From assembly GCA_030524175.1 (NCBI GenBank), contig JAUNHC010000036.1, positions 1 through 56,265 on the forward strand: a stretch of 56,265 nt of DNA, written 5' to 3'. The notes below the pieces were generated by a model. The model had not been told where the DNA came from. It did no database searches and saw only the letters and a program-made list of their open reading frames with translations. The stretch comes from Eubacteriales bacterium (lineage in GTDB: Bacteria > Bacillota > Clostridia > Lachnospirales > Lachnospiraceae). Positions within the stretch are counted from its first letter, which is position 1. Each line of letters opens with the position of its first letter. The translations under genes and the position numbers were made by a program. Shown in pieces: positions 23,463-31,577 of this stretch.

Positions 23463-24467
23463 ATGATGGCAGAGATAGGAAGGATTGATTTTTGCGCAGT
23501 ATGCAGGAGAAATACAGAGTATACTTTGCAGAAACGAAATATCATAAAAGTTATAAAAGACACAGAGTACACATTCAGCATCACGACAGCTGTATGCAAT
23601 GAATGTGGAGAAGAAATGAGCGTTCCTGGTTTAATTGATAAAAATATTCAGGAGGTAGATGAGCAATACAGAGCTTATGAAGGTATTATTTCTGTTAATG
23701 ATATTGAGAAGCTCATGAAGATTTATAAAATAGGGAAAGGACCTTTATCACTTGCACTTGGATTTGGTGAGGTGACGATTACGAGATATCTTTCCGGACA
23801 GATTCCCTCTAAAGAATACTCGGACATTATGCGGGCTGCGTTATCTTCTCCAACTTTTATGAAAGAGAAACTTCATTCAAATAAAGATAAAATGGCTCCG
23901 GCAGCGTACAATAAAGCAATGGAAGCAGCAACACAGCTTCAAAACCTTTTTTGTGTGTCGGATAAAATGCTTAGAGTGATTTCATATGTATTTGAAAAGT
24001 TGGAAGAAGTTACACCCCTTATGCTTCAAAAGCTGCTCTACTTTATTCAGGGTGTTTCTTATGCATTGAATAAAAAACCTATGTTTTATGAAAAGTGTCA
24101 GGCGTGGGTTCATGGACCAGTATTTCCGGAAGTATATGATATGTTCAGGGATTTTAAATACAATCCTATTGAAGATGCACGATTTGCAATTTTTGAAGGG
24201 ACAGAAGATGAACTTACTGTGGATGAGCGCAGAGTGATAGATTTGGTAGTGAACACTTTCGGTGAGTATGGAGGAAAAGTACTGGAAAGAATCACACATA
24301 GTGAAAGGCCTTGGAAACAAGCCAGAAAAGGATATGGAGTTAATATCCCGTGTAGTGAGCCGATTTCCATGGAGAGTATAGAAGCATATTATAATGAAAA
24401 GAATGGAGAGTATGATTTTTCTTCTGAGGATGGTTTAAGAAAATATATCAGGGAATTTCTTCAATAG
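23463..24467 (+). CDS. Panacea (SocA/DUF4065) antitoxin with MqsA-like zinc finger and HTH
   Basis: A 334-residue protein in three parts. Residues 11-48 hold CxxC...CxxC (FCAVC, CNECG) as in MqsA zinc domains. About 75-130 is an HTH (LSLALGFGEVTITRYLSG). About 170-300 is the Panacea/SocA domain (MLQKLLYFIQGVSYALNKKP, CQAWVHGPVFPEVYDMF). Panacea is an established antitoxin domain that pairs with many toxin types. The gene begins 20 bp after the broken toxin frame, behind AAGGAGG; ATG 23466 is an equally good start. It should neutralise the toxin and repress the shared promoter. Confidence 0.85.
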   Translation: MMAEIGRIDFCAVCRRNTEYTLQKRNIIKVIKDTEYTFSITTAVCNECGEEMSVPGLIDKNIQEVDEQYRAYEGIISVNDIEKLMKIYKIGKGPLSLALGFGEVTITRYLSGQIPSKEYSDIMRAALSSPTFMKEKLHSNKDKMAPAAYNKAMEAATQLQNLFCVSDKMLRVISYVFEKLEEVTPLMLQKLLYFIQGVSYALNKKPMFYEKCQAWVHGPVFPEVYDMFRDFKYNPIEDARFAIFEGTEDELTVDERRVIDLVVNTFGEYGGKVLERITHSERPWKQARKGYGVNIPCSEPISMESIEAYYNEKNGEYDFSSEDGLRKYIREFLQ

Positions 24468-24539
24468 GTGTGCTTTTTAATCCATAACAGGAATATGCCT
24501 GGATGTGTAAACTTATATAAACCAAAGGGAGGTGCGGCC

Positions 24540-25523
24540 GTGCAGAGGGAATTACTGGAGCGTTTAAGGGAAATTACGGAAGAGGAACGGAGAATCCTTG
24601 ACGGGGTAGGTGAGGTGGACAAGGATCTTTATACTTCAGGGAAGGATTTTACGGTGGACAGTAAGAAGATGCTTGAAGAGGGGAAGCTCCTGGCGGTGCG
24701 TACGCATACGCGGTTTGTTCATTTTCCGGCTCATCGTCATAATTTTATTGAGGTGCTTTATGTTTGTGAGGGGACCCTTACCAATATTATTGACGGTAAG
24801 AGCATTGTGGTTCATAAGGGAGAACTTCTGTTCCTGAATCAGTTTACCCGGCATGAGATCCTTCCGGCGGGAGAGAATGATATTGCCATTAATTTTATGG
24901 TGCTTCCGGAGTTTTTTGATGTGGCTTATACTATGGCGGGGAGTAATAATGTTCTGGCGGATTTTCTTGTGAATGTACTCAGGCAGGATGAGGAGAGAGG
25001 GGAATTTCTCCATTTTAAGGTGGCGGAGGTTCTGCAGATCCAGAATCTTCTGGAGAATATCATTTATTCAATGGTTACGGGGAAGGGGAACCAGAGCCGT
25101 ATTAACCAGACTACTATGGGGCTGATCTTCCTTTACCTTGTGGACTCTGTTCAATATGTGGAGATGCGCCTTCCTAATCAATATGAGAATATGGTGTCTA
25201 TGACAACATTGGATTATATTGAACAGCAGTACAAAAATGCCACGCTTACAGAACTGTGTGAGAAGCTGCATCTTCCCATGCATTCTTTGAGCAAGATGAT
25301 CAAAAAGAATACAGGCTTTAATTTTAAGGAGCTTCTTCAGCGGAAACGTCTGAATAAGGCAGCGGAGTTGATGTGCGATACGGATTTGCCTGTCAGTGAT
25401 ATTATCGCAGCGGTGGGGTATGAGAATAACAGTTATTTTCATCGTGTATTCAAGGAACGGTACCATATGACTCCCCGGGCGTTCCGCATGAAAAACAGGC
25501 GGGAGATGCAGGTGCGGTTATAA
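24540..25523 (+). CDS. AraC-family regulator with cupin sensor domain
   Basis: A 327-residue regulator: cupin about 50-130 (FPAHRHNFIEVLYVCEGTL, GELLFLNQFTRHEI), linker helices, and AraC HTH about 225-325 (TLTELCEKLHLPMHSLSKMI, LPVSDIIAAVGYENNSYFHR). A GTG start at 24540 is chosen because GGGAGGT lies seven bases upstream; a longer frame from 24468 has no such site. Its whole length is similar to the C-terminal third of the kinase fusion at 12624-15440. It may control rhamnose genes; its target is not evident. It is followed by a bidirectional terminator. Confidence 0.8.
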   Translation: MQRELLERLREITEEERRILDGVGEVDKDLYTSGKDFTVDSKKMLEEGKLLAVRTHTRFVHFPAHRHNFIEVLYVCEGTLTNIIDGKSIVVHKGELLFLNQFTRHEILPAGENDIAINFMVLPEFFDVAYTMAGSNNVLADFLVNVLRQDEERGEFLHFKVAEVLQIQNLLENIIYSMVTGKGNQSRINQTTMGLIFLYLVDSVQYVEMRLPNQYENMVSMTTLDYIEQQYKNATLTELCEKLHLPMHSLSKMIKKNTGFNFKELLQRKRLNKAAELMCDTDLPVSDIIAAVGYENNSYFHRVFKERYHMTPRAFRMKNRREMQVRL

Positions 25524-25573
25524 GAGAGGTACGGTTATAGGATAGGTGCTAATGCAGCAAAATATGAAGACGG

Positions 25574-25612
25574 AAAAGGGCAGCAGGTGTAAGAACCGGC
25601 TGCCCTTTTCCC
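25574..25612. terminator. Bidirectional intrinsic terminator
   Basis: AAAAGGGCAGC (25574-25584) and GCTGCCCTTTT (25599-25609) form a perfect 11-bp stem with A and T tracts on either side. It serves the two converging AraC genes. Confidence 0.85.
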
Positions 25613-25631
25613 AGATTTAAGATTTGAGTTG

Positions 25632-26501
25632 TTATTTGACTGGAAGTAACTCAATGTATCCTCTTGTTCCGATTGGTTCCAGCTGGATGCGGGGATTTTG
25701 AGTATCCCAGGAATAGCCGATGGCGGAGGGCTCATATTTGGCGATGGCAGCTTGTACGGCTTCAATGGCCTGGCAGTAATCTTCCTCCTGGAAAGGTTCG
25801 CCCTGAAACATCAGGTATTTTGTCTTCGGAAGTTCAATAATGTCAAAGCCCTCCGGAACAATACCGTCATAGTCTGAGGATACTTCCACGCCCTGGACGT
25901 ATTCTGAAGTACCTGGTTTCTTGTATGGGGAGGGGAGCCATAAACAGACAGGCTCTCCGCTTATAGATTTGATGCTTTGAAGTAGGCCCCATACGTCACA
26001 GCCTACTTCCTGACAGTAGGTCCAGTAGTCCACAGCCTGGATCCCTCGTTTAATGATAACACGGCGGGCCGGTTTCTCGATTACCTGTACAAAGATGTTT
26101 TTAAGATTTTCCATGAATGTTCTCCTTTCGAGATATCTGAATTTAACTCCATAAGGGGTAAAAAGGTACAGCGGAACAGGATTTGACGCAAACTCCCGTG
26201 GGTTGCATCCAAATTCCCGGGAAAATGCCCTCTGATATCCGTCTACACTTCCGAAGCCCATTTCGAAAGCAATATCGGCTATTTTGCAGGGGTCGTCCCG
26301 CAGTTTGAGGGCAGATTTGGATAATCGGAGTTTGCGGATGTAATCTGCCGGTGTGATTCCCAGATGCTTTACGAACAGCCTGTAGGAATACCACGGAGAA
26401 AACAGGGATGCCCTGGAGAGATCGGCAAGGGTAATATTTTCGGACAAATGGTCAAGAATATAGTCCTGCATGTTCTGGACTGCTGTTATCTGTTCCTGCA
26501 T
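25632..26501 (-). CDS. AraC-family regulator with GyrI-like effector domain
   Basis: A 289-residue protein with the reverse order of the other regulators: AraC HTH first (about 10-108: ITLADLSRASLFSPWYSYRL, CKIADIAFEMGFGSVDGYQR), then a GyrI-like/SOUL effector-binding domain (about 130-289: KPARRVIIKRGIQAVDYW, EGFDIIELPKTKYLMFQGEP). This is the Rob/BmrR-like arrangement used to sense small, often amphipathic or toxic, molecules. A GGAGGC-like ribosome site precedes the ATG. No obvious target gene is beside it. Confidence 0.8.
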   Translation of the reverse strand: MQEQITAVQNMQDYILDHLSENITLADLSRASLFSPWYSYRLFVKHLGITPADYIRKLRLSKSALKLRDDPCKIADIAFEMGFGSVDGYQRAFSREFGCNPREFASNPVPLYLFTPYGVKFRYLERRTFMENLKNIFVQVIEKPARRVIIKRGIQAVDYWTYCQEVGCDVWGLLQSIKSISGEPVCLWLPSPYKKPGTSEYVQGVEVSSDYDGIVPEGFDIIELPKTKYLMFQGEPFQEEDYCQAIEAVQAAIAKYEPSAIGYSWDTQNPRIQLEPIGTRGYIELLPVK

Positions 26502-26587
26502 ACGGCATCGCCTCCTTATAAAAAGAATTATAAAATAACGAAAAGAAAAGCTCTCGACTTTTTTTGCTCATTGCTCAAGCAGCATGT

Positions 26588-26671
26588 GATGCGGAAGGGA
26601 CAGTACTGCCTCCTCAGATGCATTTGCGGAAGGGACAGTGCTGTCCGATTCAGATGAATTTGCAGAAAGGG
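26588..26671. repeat. 35-36-bp tandem repeat, about 2.3 copies
   Basis: TGCGGAAGGGACAGT begins at 26590 and again at 26625, and a partial third unit (TGCAGAAAGGGG) begins at 26661. The second unit contains a small palindrome GGACAG-TG-CTGTCC (26633-26646). It lies in the leader region of the AraC gene at 26501. Apart from this and the palindrome at 26725, I see nothing definite in 26502-27000; no cobalamin riboswitch is apparent before the methyltransferase. Confidence 0.55.
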
Positions 26672-26724
26672 GATTGAAATTCATTCCATTATACCTTATT
26701 GAGAATTGAGTGAGTATGATCATT

Positions 26725-26736
26725 ATACAATTGTAT
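26725..26736. promoter_or_regulatory. 12-bp palindrome between the AraC and methyltransferase genes
   Basis: ATACAATTGTAT is a perfect palindrome about 220 bp upstream of the AraC start on the minus strand and 270 bp upstream of the methyltransferase. A TATAAT box readable on the minus strand (complement of 26688-26693) lies nearby. It could be an operator for the AraC gene; no supporting copy is seen. Confidence 0.3.
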
Positions 26737-27009
26737 GGGAAAGATTTAAATAAGAAATGATATCCTCGGAAAATGTAACATTTGGAAAGTTTACCCTTCA
26801 CTCCATGGCCTGCAATGCATTTCCCAATGTACAGTAACGTGGAAAAATCATAAAATAATACATGCGAAAGAAAAGATAGCAGAAGTCAAGTCCTTACAAA
26901 ACGTTATAAAATATAGCTATGAGTGAAGCAGGCTGGGTATAAGATCTTTGCGGAAAGGCAGCCCTGGTATGCTTAAAATAGAATAGAGAACGCCCAAGGA
27001 GGGAACGCC

Positions 27010-29829
27010 ATGATAATCATTGGTGAGAAGCTGAACGGGTCCATCCCGTCAGTAGCCAAAGCAATTGCTGATAAGGATGCGGAACTTATCAGAGAAAGAG
27101 CAAGAAAGCAGTCGGAAGCAGGTGCTACATTTCTGGATGTATGTGCATCTGTGGAGGAAGAGGTTGAGGTAGAAACTTTAAAATGGATGATCGATCTGGT
27201 ACAGGAGGTTACTGACACACCTATCTGTGTGGACAGCCCAAGTGCAAAGGTCTGTGTTGCTGCAATTCCATTTTGTAAACGCCCGGGTCTGGTAAATTCA
27301 GTATCCCTGGAGGGTGATAAAATTGATACGATTTTCCCGGTGATCGCAGATACAGACTGGGAATGTGTGGCTCTTCTGTGTGACAACGACGGAATCCCGG
27401 ATTCTGTTGAGCGCCGTATGCAGGTATTCCACGGAATTATGGAGAAGGCAAAAGAGTATAACATTGCGCCCTCCAGATTGCATATTGACCCGTTAGTGGT
27501 AACTCTGTCAACAGACCAGACAGCATTGACTGTGTTTGCACAGTGCTGCCGTATGATCAAAGAGGAATATCCGGATATCCATATCACCAGCGGACTTTCC
27601 AATATTTCTTTTGGGCTTCCGGCAAGAAAAAATATCAACCAGGCGTTTATGGTGCTGGCTATGAATGCGGGAATGGACAGCGCTATTGTGGACCCCACCA
27701 ATAAAAACATGATCGGAATGATCCACGCCACAAATGCATTGCTGGAGAGAGATGAATACTGTCTGAATTACATAGAAGCGTTTAAAGAGAAAACTGCTGC
27801 AGAGGAAGCACCGGCAGCGGCTCCGGCCACACCGGCAGACGAAAAAATGCAGGCTGTTTTCAAAGCTACCCAGGACGGGAAAAATAAAGAAATCGGCAAA
27901 TGTGTCCAGGAAGCTCTGGATGCCGGGTGTGATCCTACAGAAATTTTAAATGACGGTATGATTGGTGCTATGGCCGTAGTGGGCGAGAACTTCAAAAAAG
28001 AAATTATTTTTGTTCCTCAGATGCTTGCGGCTGCCAGAGCCATGAAAACAGGTGTGGATGTGCTGAAACCTTATCTTGCAACAGGGGAAGCGGGAAGTGC
28101 CGGAAAGATCATACTGGGAACAGTTGCCGGGGACTTACATGATATTGGAAAGAACCTGGTGGGCATGATGTTTGAAAGTGCTGGTTTTGAAGTGCTGGAT
28201 CTGGGTGTTGACGTGCCTATTGAAACATTTATCAAGACTGTTGAGGAACACAAGGATGCCACGATCGTAGCTCTTTCCGCTCTTTTGACAACCACAATGC
28301 CGTCCTTGCGGGATACGGTTCAGGCGCTTTTGAAACAGCCCTTCCGCAGCAGGATTAAGATCATGGTTGGCGGAGCGCCCATCTCCCAGGCATTTGCAGA
28401 TGAAATCGGGGCAGATTCCTATACGGAGGATGCAGCGTCTGCAGCGGAGCAGGCTAAGAAATATGCGGATTCCGGCTTTTGTGCAAGAGCCGCAGCAGGG
28501 GAGTTTGACGGGCAGGCTGTTGAAGAAGAGACAGAAGCAGCAGTCACTTCAGAGGTAAAAACAGAAGCAAAAGAAGAGAAGAAATCCTATGATGTGGAAG
28601 AGCTTGTAAAGGCAATCCATCTTCCAGGTCCGGGAGAAAGCTATAAGCCTGACTGGGATAAGACAAAAGAGAAATTTACTAACTATTGGAACCACAAAAA
28701 CACCGGGCGGCCTTTAATGTGTGTGGTAGCCAGAAGGCCTGAGGTTGAGAAATATTCAAATGGAGAACCGGTAGAGGGTGGATACCTGGATCAGATTTGT
28801 CAGGGAAAATACTACAATATGCCTCAGGAACTCAGATGGAAGGACATGGAGGACAAATATCAGAATGCAGAGAGAATTGTTGAGCGGTATCGTTATTTCT
28901 GTGATACCCATGCATTTCTGGGAGAGAGCTTCCCGAACCTGAATATCGACTTTGGCCCCGGTTCCTTGGCTGCATACCTTGGCTCTGATATTGGATTCAA
29001 AGAGGATACGGTATGGTTTAACAAGTGTCTGGACGGCTGGGACGGAGTTCCTAAGCTTACCTTTGACCCTGAGAACCAGTGGTTCAAAAAACATATCCAG
29101 CTTGCAAAGGACTGCCGTGAACTGGCAGGCAGCGATTTCTATGTGGATATGCCCGATTTAATGGAAAATATTGACGTGCTGGCATCCCTTCGGGGCGCAC
29201 AGGATATTCTCTTTGATCTGCTGGATGAGCCGGAAATGATCGGGGAACGTATTCAGGAAGTTACAGATCTTTACTTCGAATATTATGACCGTTTCTATGA
29301 CATCATCAAGGATGAAGAGGGCGGAAATGCCTATACGGTGTTCCAGATTTGGGGACCCGGCAAGACAGTGAAGCTGCAATGTGACTTCTCGGCAATGATG
29401 TCACCGGAGGATTTCCGAAGCTATATTCAGCCGTCCCTCAGGACACAGGCGGAAAAAGCGGATCATGTTCTTTATCATCTTGACGGACCGGCTGCGATCA
29501 AGCATATGGATGCCCTTATGGAAATTGACGGTATTGATGCACTGCAGTGGACCAGCGGCGATGCAGGCCCGGACGGAACACTGCCGGATTGGGATGTGAT
29601 CTACGACAAGGCAATTGCTGCAGGAAAATCCATCTGGGTGAAGGTGTACTCAGGAGAGTTTGAAGACTGGATCAAAAATGTGGAGCGTCTTGTTAAGAAA
29701 TACGGCTCTCACAGCCTTTTCCTTCTCTTCCCGGAAATGTCCATGGAGCAGGCTGCATATCTTCTTGACTATGCAGACAAGAACTGGAGTGATGTAAAGG
29801 GAACATTTTGCGAATCACTGGGCAGATAA
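27010..29829 (+). CDS. Three-part corrinoid methyltransferase fusion (pterin methyltransferase, B12 protein, URO-D methyltransferase)
   Basis: A 939-residue protein. Residues 1-255 form a pterin-binding TIM barrel like AcsE/MetH (LIIGEK-type start, VDSPSAK, HIDPLV, TSGLSNISFG). An Ala/Pro linker leads to a corrinoid module: helical cap about 280-362 and B12 Rossmann domain 365-490 with the cobalt-binding DLHDIG (Asp375, His377, Gly380). An acidic linker (500-527) precedes a uroporphyrinogen-decarboxylase-like methyltransferase (530-939; YHLDGPAAIKHM near 823, FLLFPEMSMEQ near 904). Together these could move a methyl group from a donor to the corrinoid and on to tetrahydrofolate. Normally these are separate proteins. 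HxCx(n)C zinc ligands of MtaA are absent. The donor is unknown; no reactivating protein is nearby. AAGGAGG precedes the ATG. Confidence 0.85.
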   Translation: MIIIGEKLNGSIPSVAKAIADKDAELIRERARKQSEAGATFLDVCASVEEEVEVETLKWMIDLVQEVTDTPICVDSPSAKVCVAAIPFCKRPGLVNSVSLEGDKIDTIFPVIADTDWECVALLCDNDGIPDSVERRMQVFHGIMEKAKEYNIAPSRLHIDPLVVTLSTDQTALTVFAQCCRMIKEEYPDIHITSGLSNISFGLPARKNINQAFMVLAMNAGMDSAIVDPTNKNMIGMIHATNALLERDEYCLNYIEAFKEKTAAEEAPAAAPATPADEKMQAVFKATQDGKNKEIGKCVQEALDAGCDPTEILNDGMIGAMAVVGENFKKEIIFVPQMLAAARAMKTGVDVLKPYLATGEAGSAGKIILGTVAGDLHDIGKNLVGMMFESAGFEVLDLGVDVPIETFIKTVEEHKDATIVALSALLTTTMPSLRDTVQALLKQPFRSRIKIMVGGAPISQAFADEIGADSYTEDAASAAEQAKKYADSGFCARAAAGEFDGQAVEEETEAAVTSEVKTEAKEEKKSYDVEELVKAIHLPGPGESYKPDWDKTKEKFTNYWNHKNTGRPLMCVVARRPEVEKYSNGEPVEGGYLDQICQGKYYNMPQELRWKDMEDKYQNAERIVERYRYFCDTHAFLGESFPNLNIDFGPGSLAAYLGSDIGFKEDTVWFNKCLDGWDGVPKLTFDPENQWFKKHIQLAKDCRELAGSDFYVDMPDLMENIDVLASLRGAQDILFDLLDEPEMIGERIQEVTDLYFEYYDRFYDIIKDEEGGNAYTVFQIWGPGKTVKLQCDFSAMMSPEDFRSYIQPSLRTQAEKADHVLYHLDGPAAIKHMDALMEIDGIDALQWTSGDAGPDGTLPDWDVIYDKAIAAGKSIWVKVYSGEFEDWIKNVERLVKKYGSHSLFLLFPEMSMEQAAYLLDYADKNWSDVKGTFCESLGR

Positions 29830-29867
29830 AAATATAAGTGAATATATGTGATATCACATTTACCTGG

Positions 29868-29903
29868 AAAAGGTGCCGGCAGAACCATTTGCCGGCACCT
29901 TTT
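29868..29903. terminator. Bidirectional intrinsic terminator
   Basis: AAAAGGTGCCGGCA (29868-29881) and TGCCGGCACCTTTT (29890-29903) form a perfect 14-bp stem with an eight-base loop, flanked by A and T tracts. It separates the converging methyltransferase and alarmone synthetase genes. Confidence 0.9.
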
Positions 29904-29915
29904 AAACAGGTTTTC

Positions 29916-30593
29916 TCAGATATCGTGGAATTGTCCGATCATGTTTTTGATCCGCTGCATTTCCGTGTCCGTTTCCAGAACAGTTCTGGCACAGGTGAGC
30001 AGTTCCCGGCTGATATTTTCATAGCCCTCCATATCCTCGATGCCTTGCTTATACCGAAGCTGGTGTTCCAGGGTGGCCCAGAAGTCCATACCGATGGTAC
30101 GGATCTGGATTTCCGCCCGCATGAGCGTTTTTCCTTTGGAAAAGAATACAGGGATGTCCACTATCATATGGTAGCTTCGGTAGCCGTTGGGTTTGGGAGT
30201 TTTAATATAGTCGCGTATTTCTACTACTGTAATGTCATCCTGTCCTGCCAGCAGTCCTGCAATGGTGTAGATATCATCAATAAAAGCGCAGACAACTCTT
30301 ACACCTGCAACATCGTGCAGCTGCTGGTGGATATTTTCTGGTGTGAATTCGTATCCCAGTTTTTTTAGTTTGCGGTATATGCTTTCCGGCTTTTTGATCC
30401 TGCTTTTAATGAAAGAGATAGGGTTTCGTTTATATTCCACGGAGAATTCATCGTCCAGAACCTCTAGTTTTGTGCGGATTTCCCGGATAGCACAGCGGTA
30501 CATCATCATCAGATCATTGAACTTGGCTGTATTCCTGATAAACTGCTGGGGATCTGGTGTGTCCAGCCATTGTTCCTGATTTTTTTCATCCAT
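29916..30593 (-). CDS. relQ: Small alarmone synthetase (GTP pyrophosphokinase, RelQ type)
   Basis: A 225-residue single-domain (p)ppGpp synthetase. The core has KSRIKKPESIYRKLKK (substrate-binding basic region near residue 64), HDVAGVRVVCAFIDDIYTI near 93, KPNGYRSYHMIVDIP near 134 and EIQIRTIGMDFWATLEHQL near 161. It lacks the hydrolase and regulatory domains of long RSH proteins. It makes stringent-response alarmones under stress. The gene stands alone; AAAGGATTT precedes the ATG. The symbol is used for the small synthetase class; RelP is the alternative. Confidence 0.85.
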   Translation of the reverse strand: MDEKNQEQWLDTPDPQQFIRNTAKFNDLMMMYRCAIREIRTKLEVLDDEFSVEYKRNPISFIKSRIKKPESIYRKLKKLGYEFTPENIHQQLHDVAGVRVVCAFIDDIYTIAGLLAGQDDITVVEIRDYIKTPKPNGYRSYHMIVDIPVFFSKGKTLMRAEIQIRTIGMDFWATLEHQLRYKQGIEDMEGYENISRELLTCARTVLETDTEMQRIKNMIGQFHDI

Positions 30594-30668
30594 AAGTATA
30601 AATCCTTTCTGTATTTTCAGAGATATTTAAATTAATTATAACAAAAAAATAAAATATATCAAATAAAA

Positions 30669-30696
30669 TGAAAGGAATGGCCTTTCCAAATCGTAT
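30669..30696 (+). promoter_or_regulatory. Candidate ECF sigma promoter
   Basis: TGAAAGG (30669-30675), a 16-bp spacer and CGTAT (30692-30696) resemble ECF sigma promoters, which often read TGAAAC or GGAAT with CGTA or CGTC. It lies 33 bp before the first gene of the sigma operon, so the sigma factor may drive its own operon. Confidence 0.45.
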
Positions 30697-30728
30697 TCTT
30701 CATATAGAATAGAAAAGGAGAACATGAA

Positions 30729-31085
30729 ATGAAAAGTAGAAAAATTGCAGTGATCTTATCAGCCGTACTGGTTTTTGGGGTGGTCAGCCCGTCAGTTGCA
30801 TATGGAAGCAAAGGAGAAGTGAAAACGGATTCTGCCTGGGAATGCAGGAATCCGGAGAATTGTACAGAGTGCAAAGGGGAGACTTGTCCTGCCTGTACAG
30901 GACAGGACTGCAGTGTATGCGGCGGTGTGGTGAAGAACGGAGTCTGCGGAGAATGCGGTGAGGAACAAGGTCATCTCTGCAGGGGAACGGACACGGACAG
31001 CAGCCGTCATCACGGCCGCAGCGGACAGAATAAGTCATCTCATCATGGACACGGTCACAGAGGCGGAAATAGCAGGCATTGTTGA
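30729..31085 (+). CDS. Secreted Cys- and His-rich small protein
   Basis: A 118-residue protein with a signal peptide (cleavage near SVAYG, residue 26). The mature part has 11 cysteines, mostly in CxxC pairs (CTECKGETCPAC, CSVC, CGEC), and a tail with eight histidines (SSRHHG, SSHHGHGHRGG). This composition suggests metal binding outside the cell. It is the first gene of an operon with an ECF sigma factor (12 bp gap) and an anti-sigma protein whose own tail is His/Gly-rich. I do not recognise a named family. AAAAGGAG lies upstream of the ATG. Confidence 0.7.
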   Translation: MKSRKIAVILSAVLVFGVVSPSVAYGSKGEVKTDSAWECRNPENCTECKGETCPACTGQDCSVCGGVVKNGVCGECGEEQGHLCRGTDTDSSRHHGRSGQNKSSHHGHGHRGGNSRHC

Positions 31086-31097
31086 AAGAGGATTGAA

Positions 31098-31577
31098 ATG
31101 GCTTCAGAACAGGAAATCAACCGTGTGGTGGAGGAATATGCAGATACTGTACGACGTATCTGCTATTCCTATATGAAAAACTATCATGATACGGAAGACA
31201 TTTTTCAGACAGTTTTTTTGAAATATATAAAGGCACAGCCGGATTTTGTAAACCAGGAAAATGAAAAAGCCTGGTTTATTCGTGTAACCATCAATTGCTG
31301 CAAAGACTATCTGAAAAATTTTTTCCGCAGAAATACTTGTTCCTTTCAGGAGATTGATGAACCCTTCCGGGAGGATGAGGAATTGTCCGGGGTTCGGGAG
31401 GCTGTTCTTTCTCTGCCTGAGAAGTACAGGCTTCCCGTGTATCTTCATTATTATGAAGGCTATACAGCATCAGAAATAGGCAGGATATTAGGGAAAAAGG
31501 AAAATACCATCTACACCAGGCTGAGCCGGGGAAAGGATTTGCTGCGAAAGGAACTGGGAGGTGAATGGCTTGAATAG
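31098..31577 (+). CDS. ECF-type RNA polymerase sigma factor
   Basis: A 159-residue sigma-70 family protein: region 2 (about 12-75: SYMKNYHDTEDIFQTVFLKY) recognises the -10 element, and region 4 (about 105-155: LSLPEKYRLPVYLHYYEGYT, ASEIGRILGKKENTIYTRLS) the -35. It overlaps the anti-sigma gene by eight bases when that is read from its TTG. The partner genes imply release of the factor on an outside signal, perhaps a metal. Confidence 0.9.
   Translation: MASEQEINRVVEEYADTVRRICYSYMKNYHDTEDIFQTVFLKYIKAQPDFVNQENEKAWFIRVTINCCKDYLKNFFRRNTCSFQEIDEPFREDEELSGVREAVLSLPEKYRLPVYLHYYEGYTASEIGRILGKKENTIYTRLSRGKDLLRKELGGEWLE

Noticed and set aside
26700-27009. Cobalamin riboswitch before the corrinoid protein
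   Set aside because: I looked for the conserved B12-box words and stems and saw none.
29838-30368. 176-codon plus-strand frame opposite the alarmone synthetase
   Set aside because: It lies entirely antisense to a well-conserved gene and has no family-like features.
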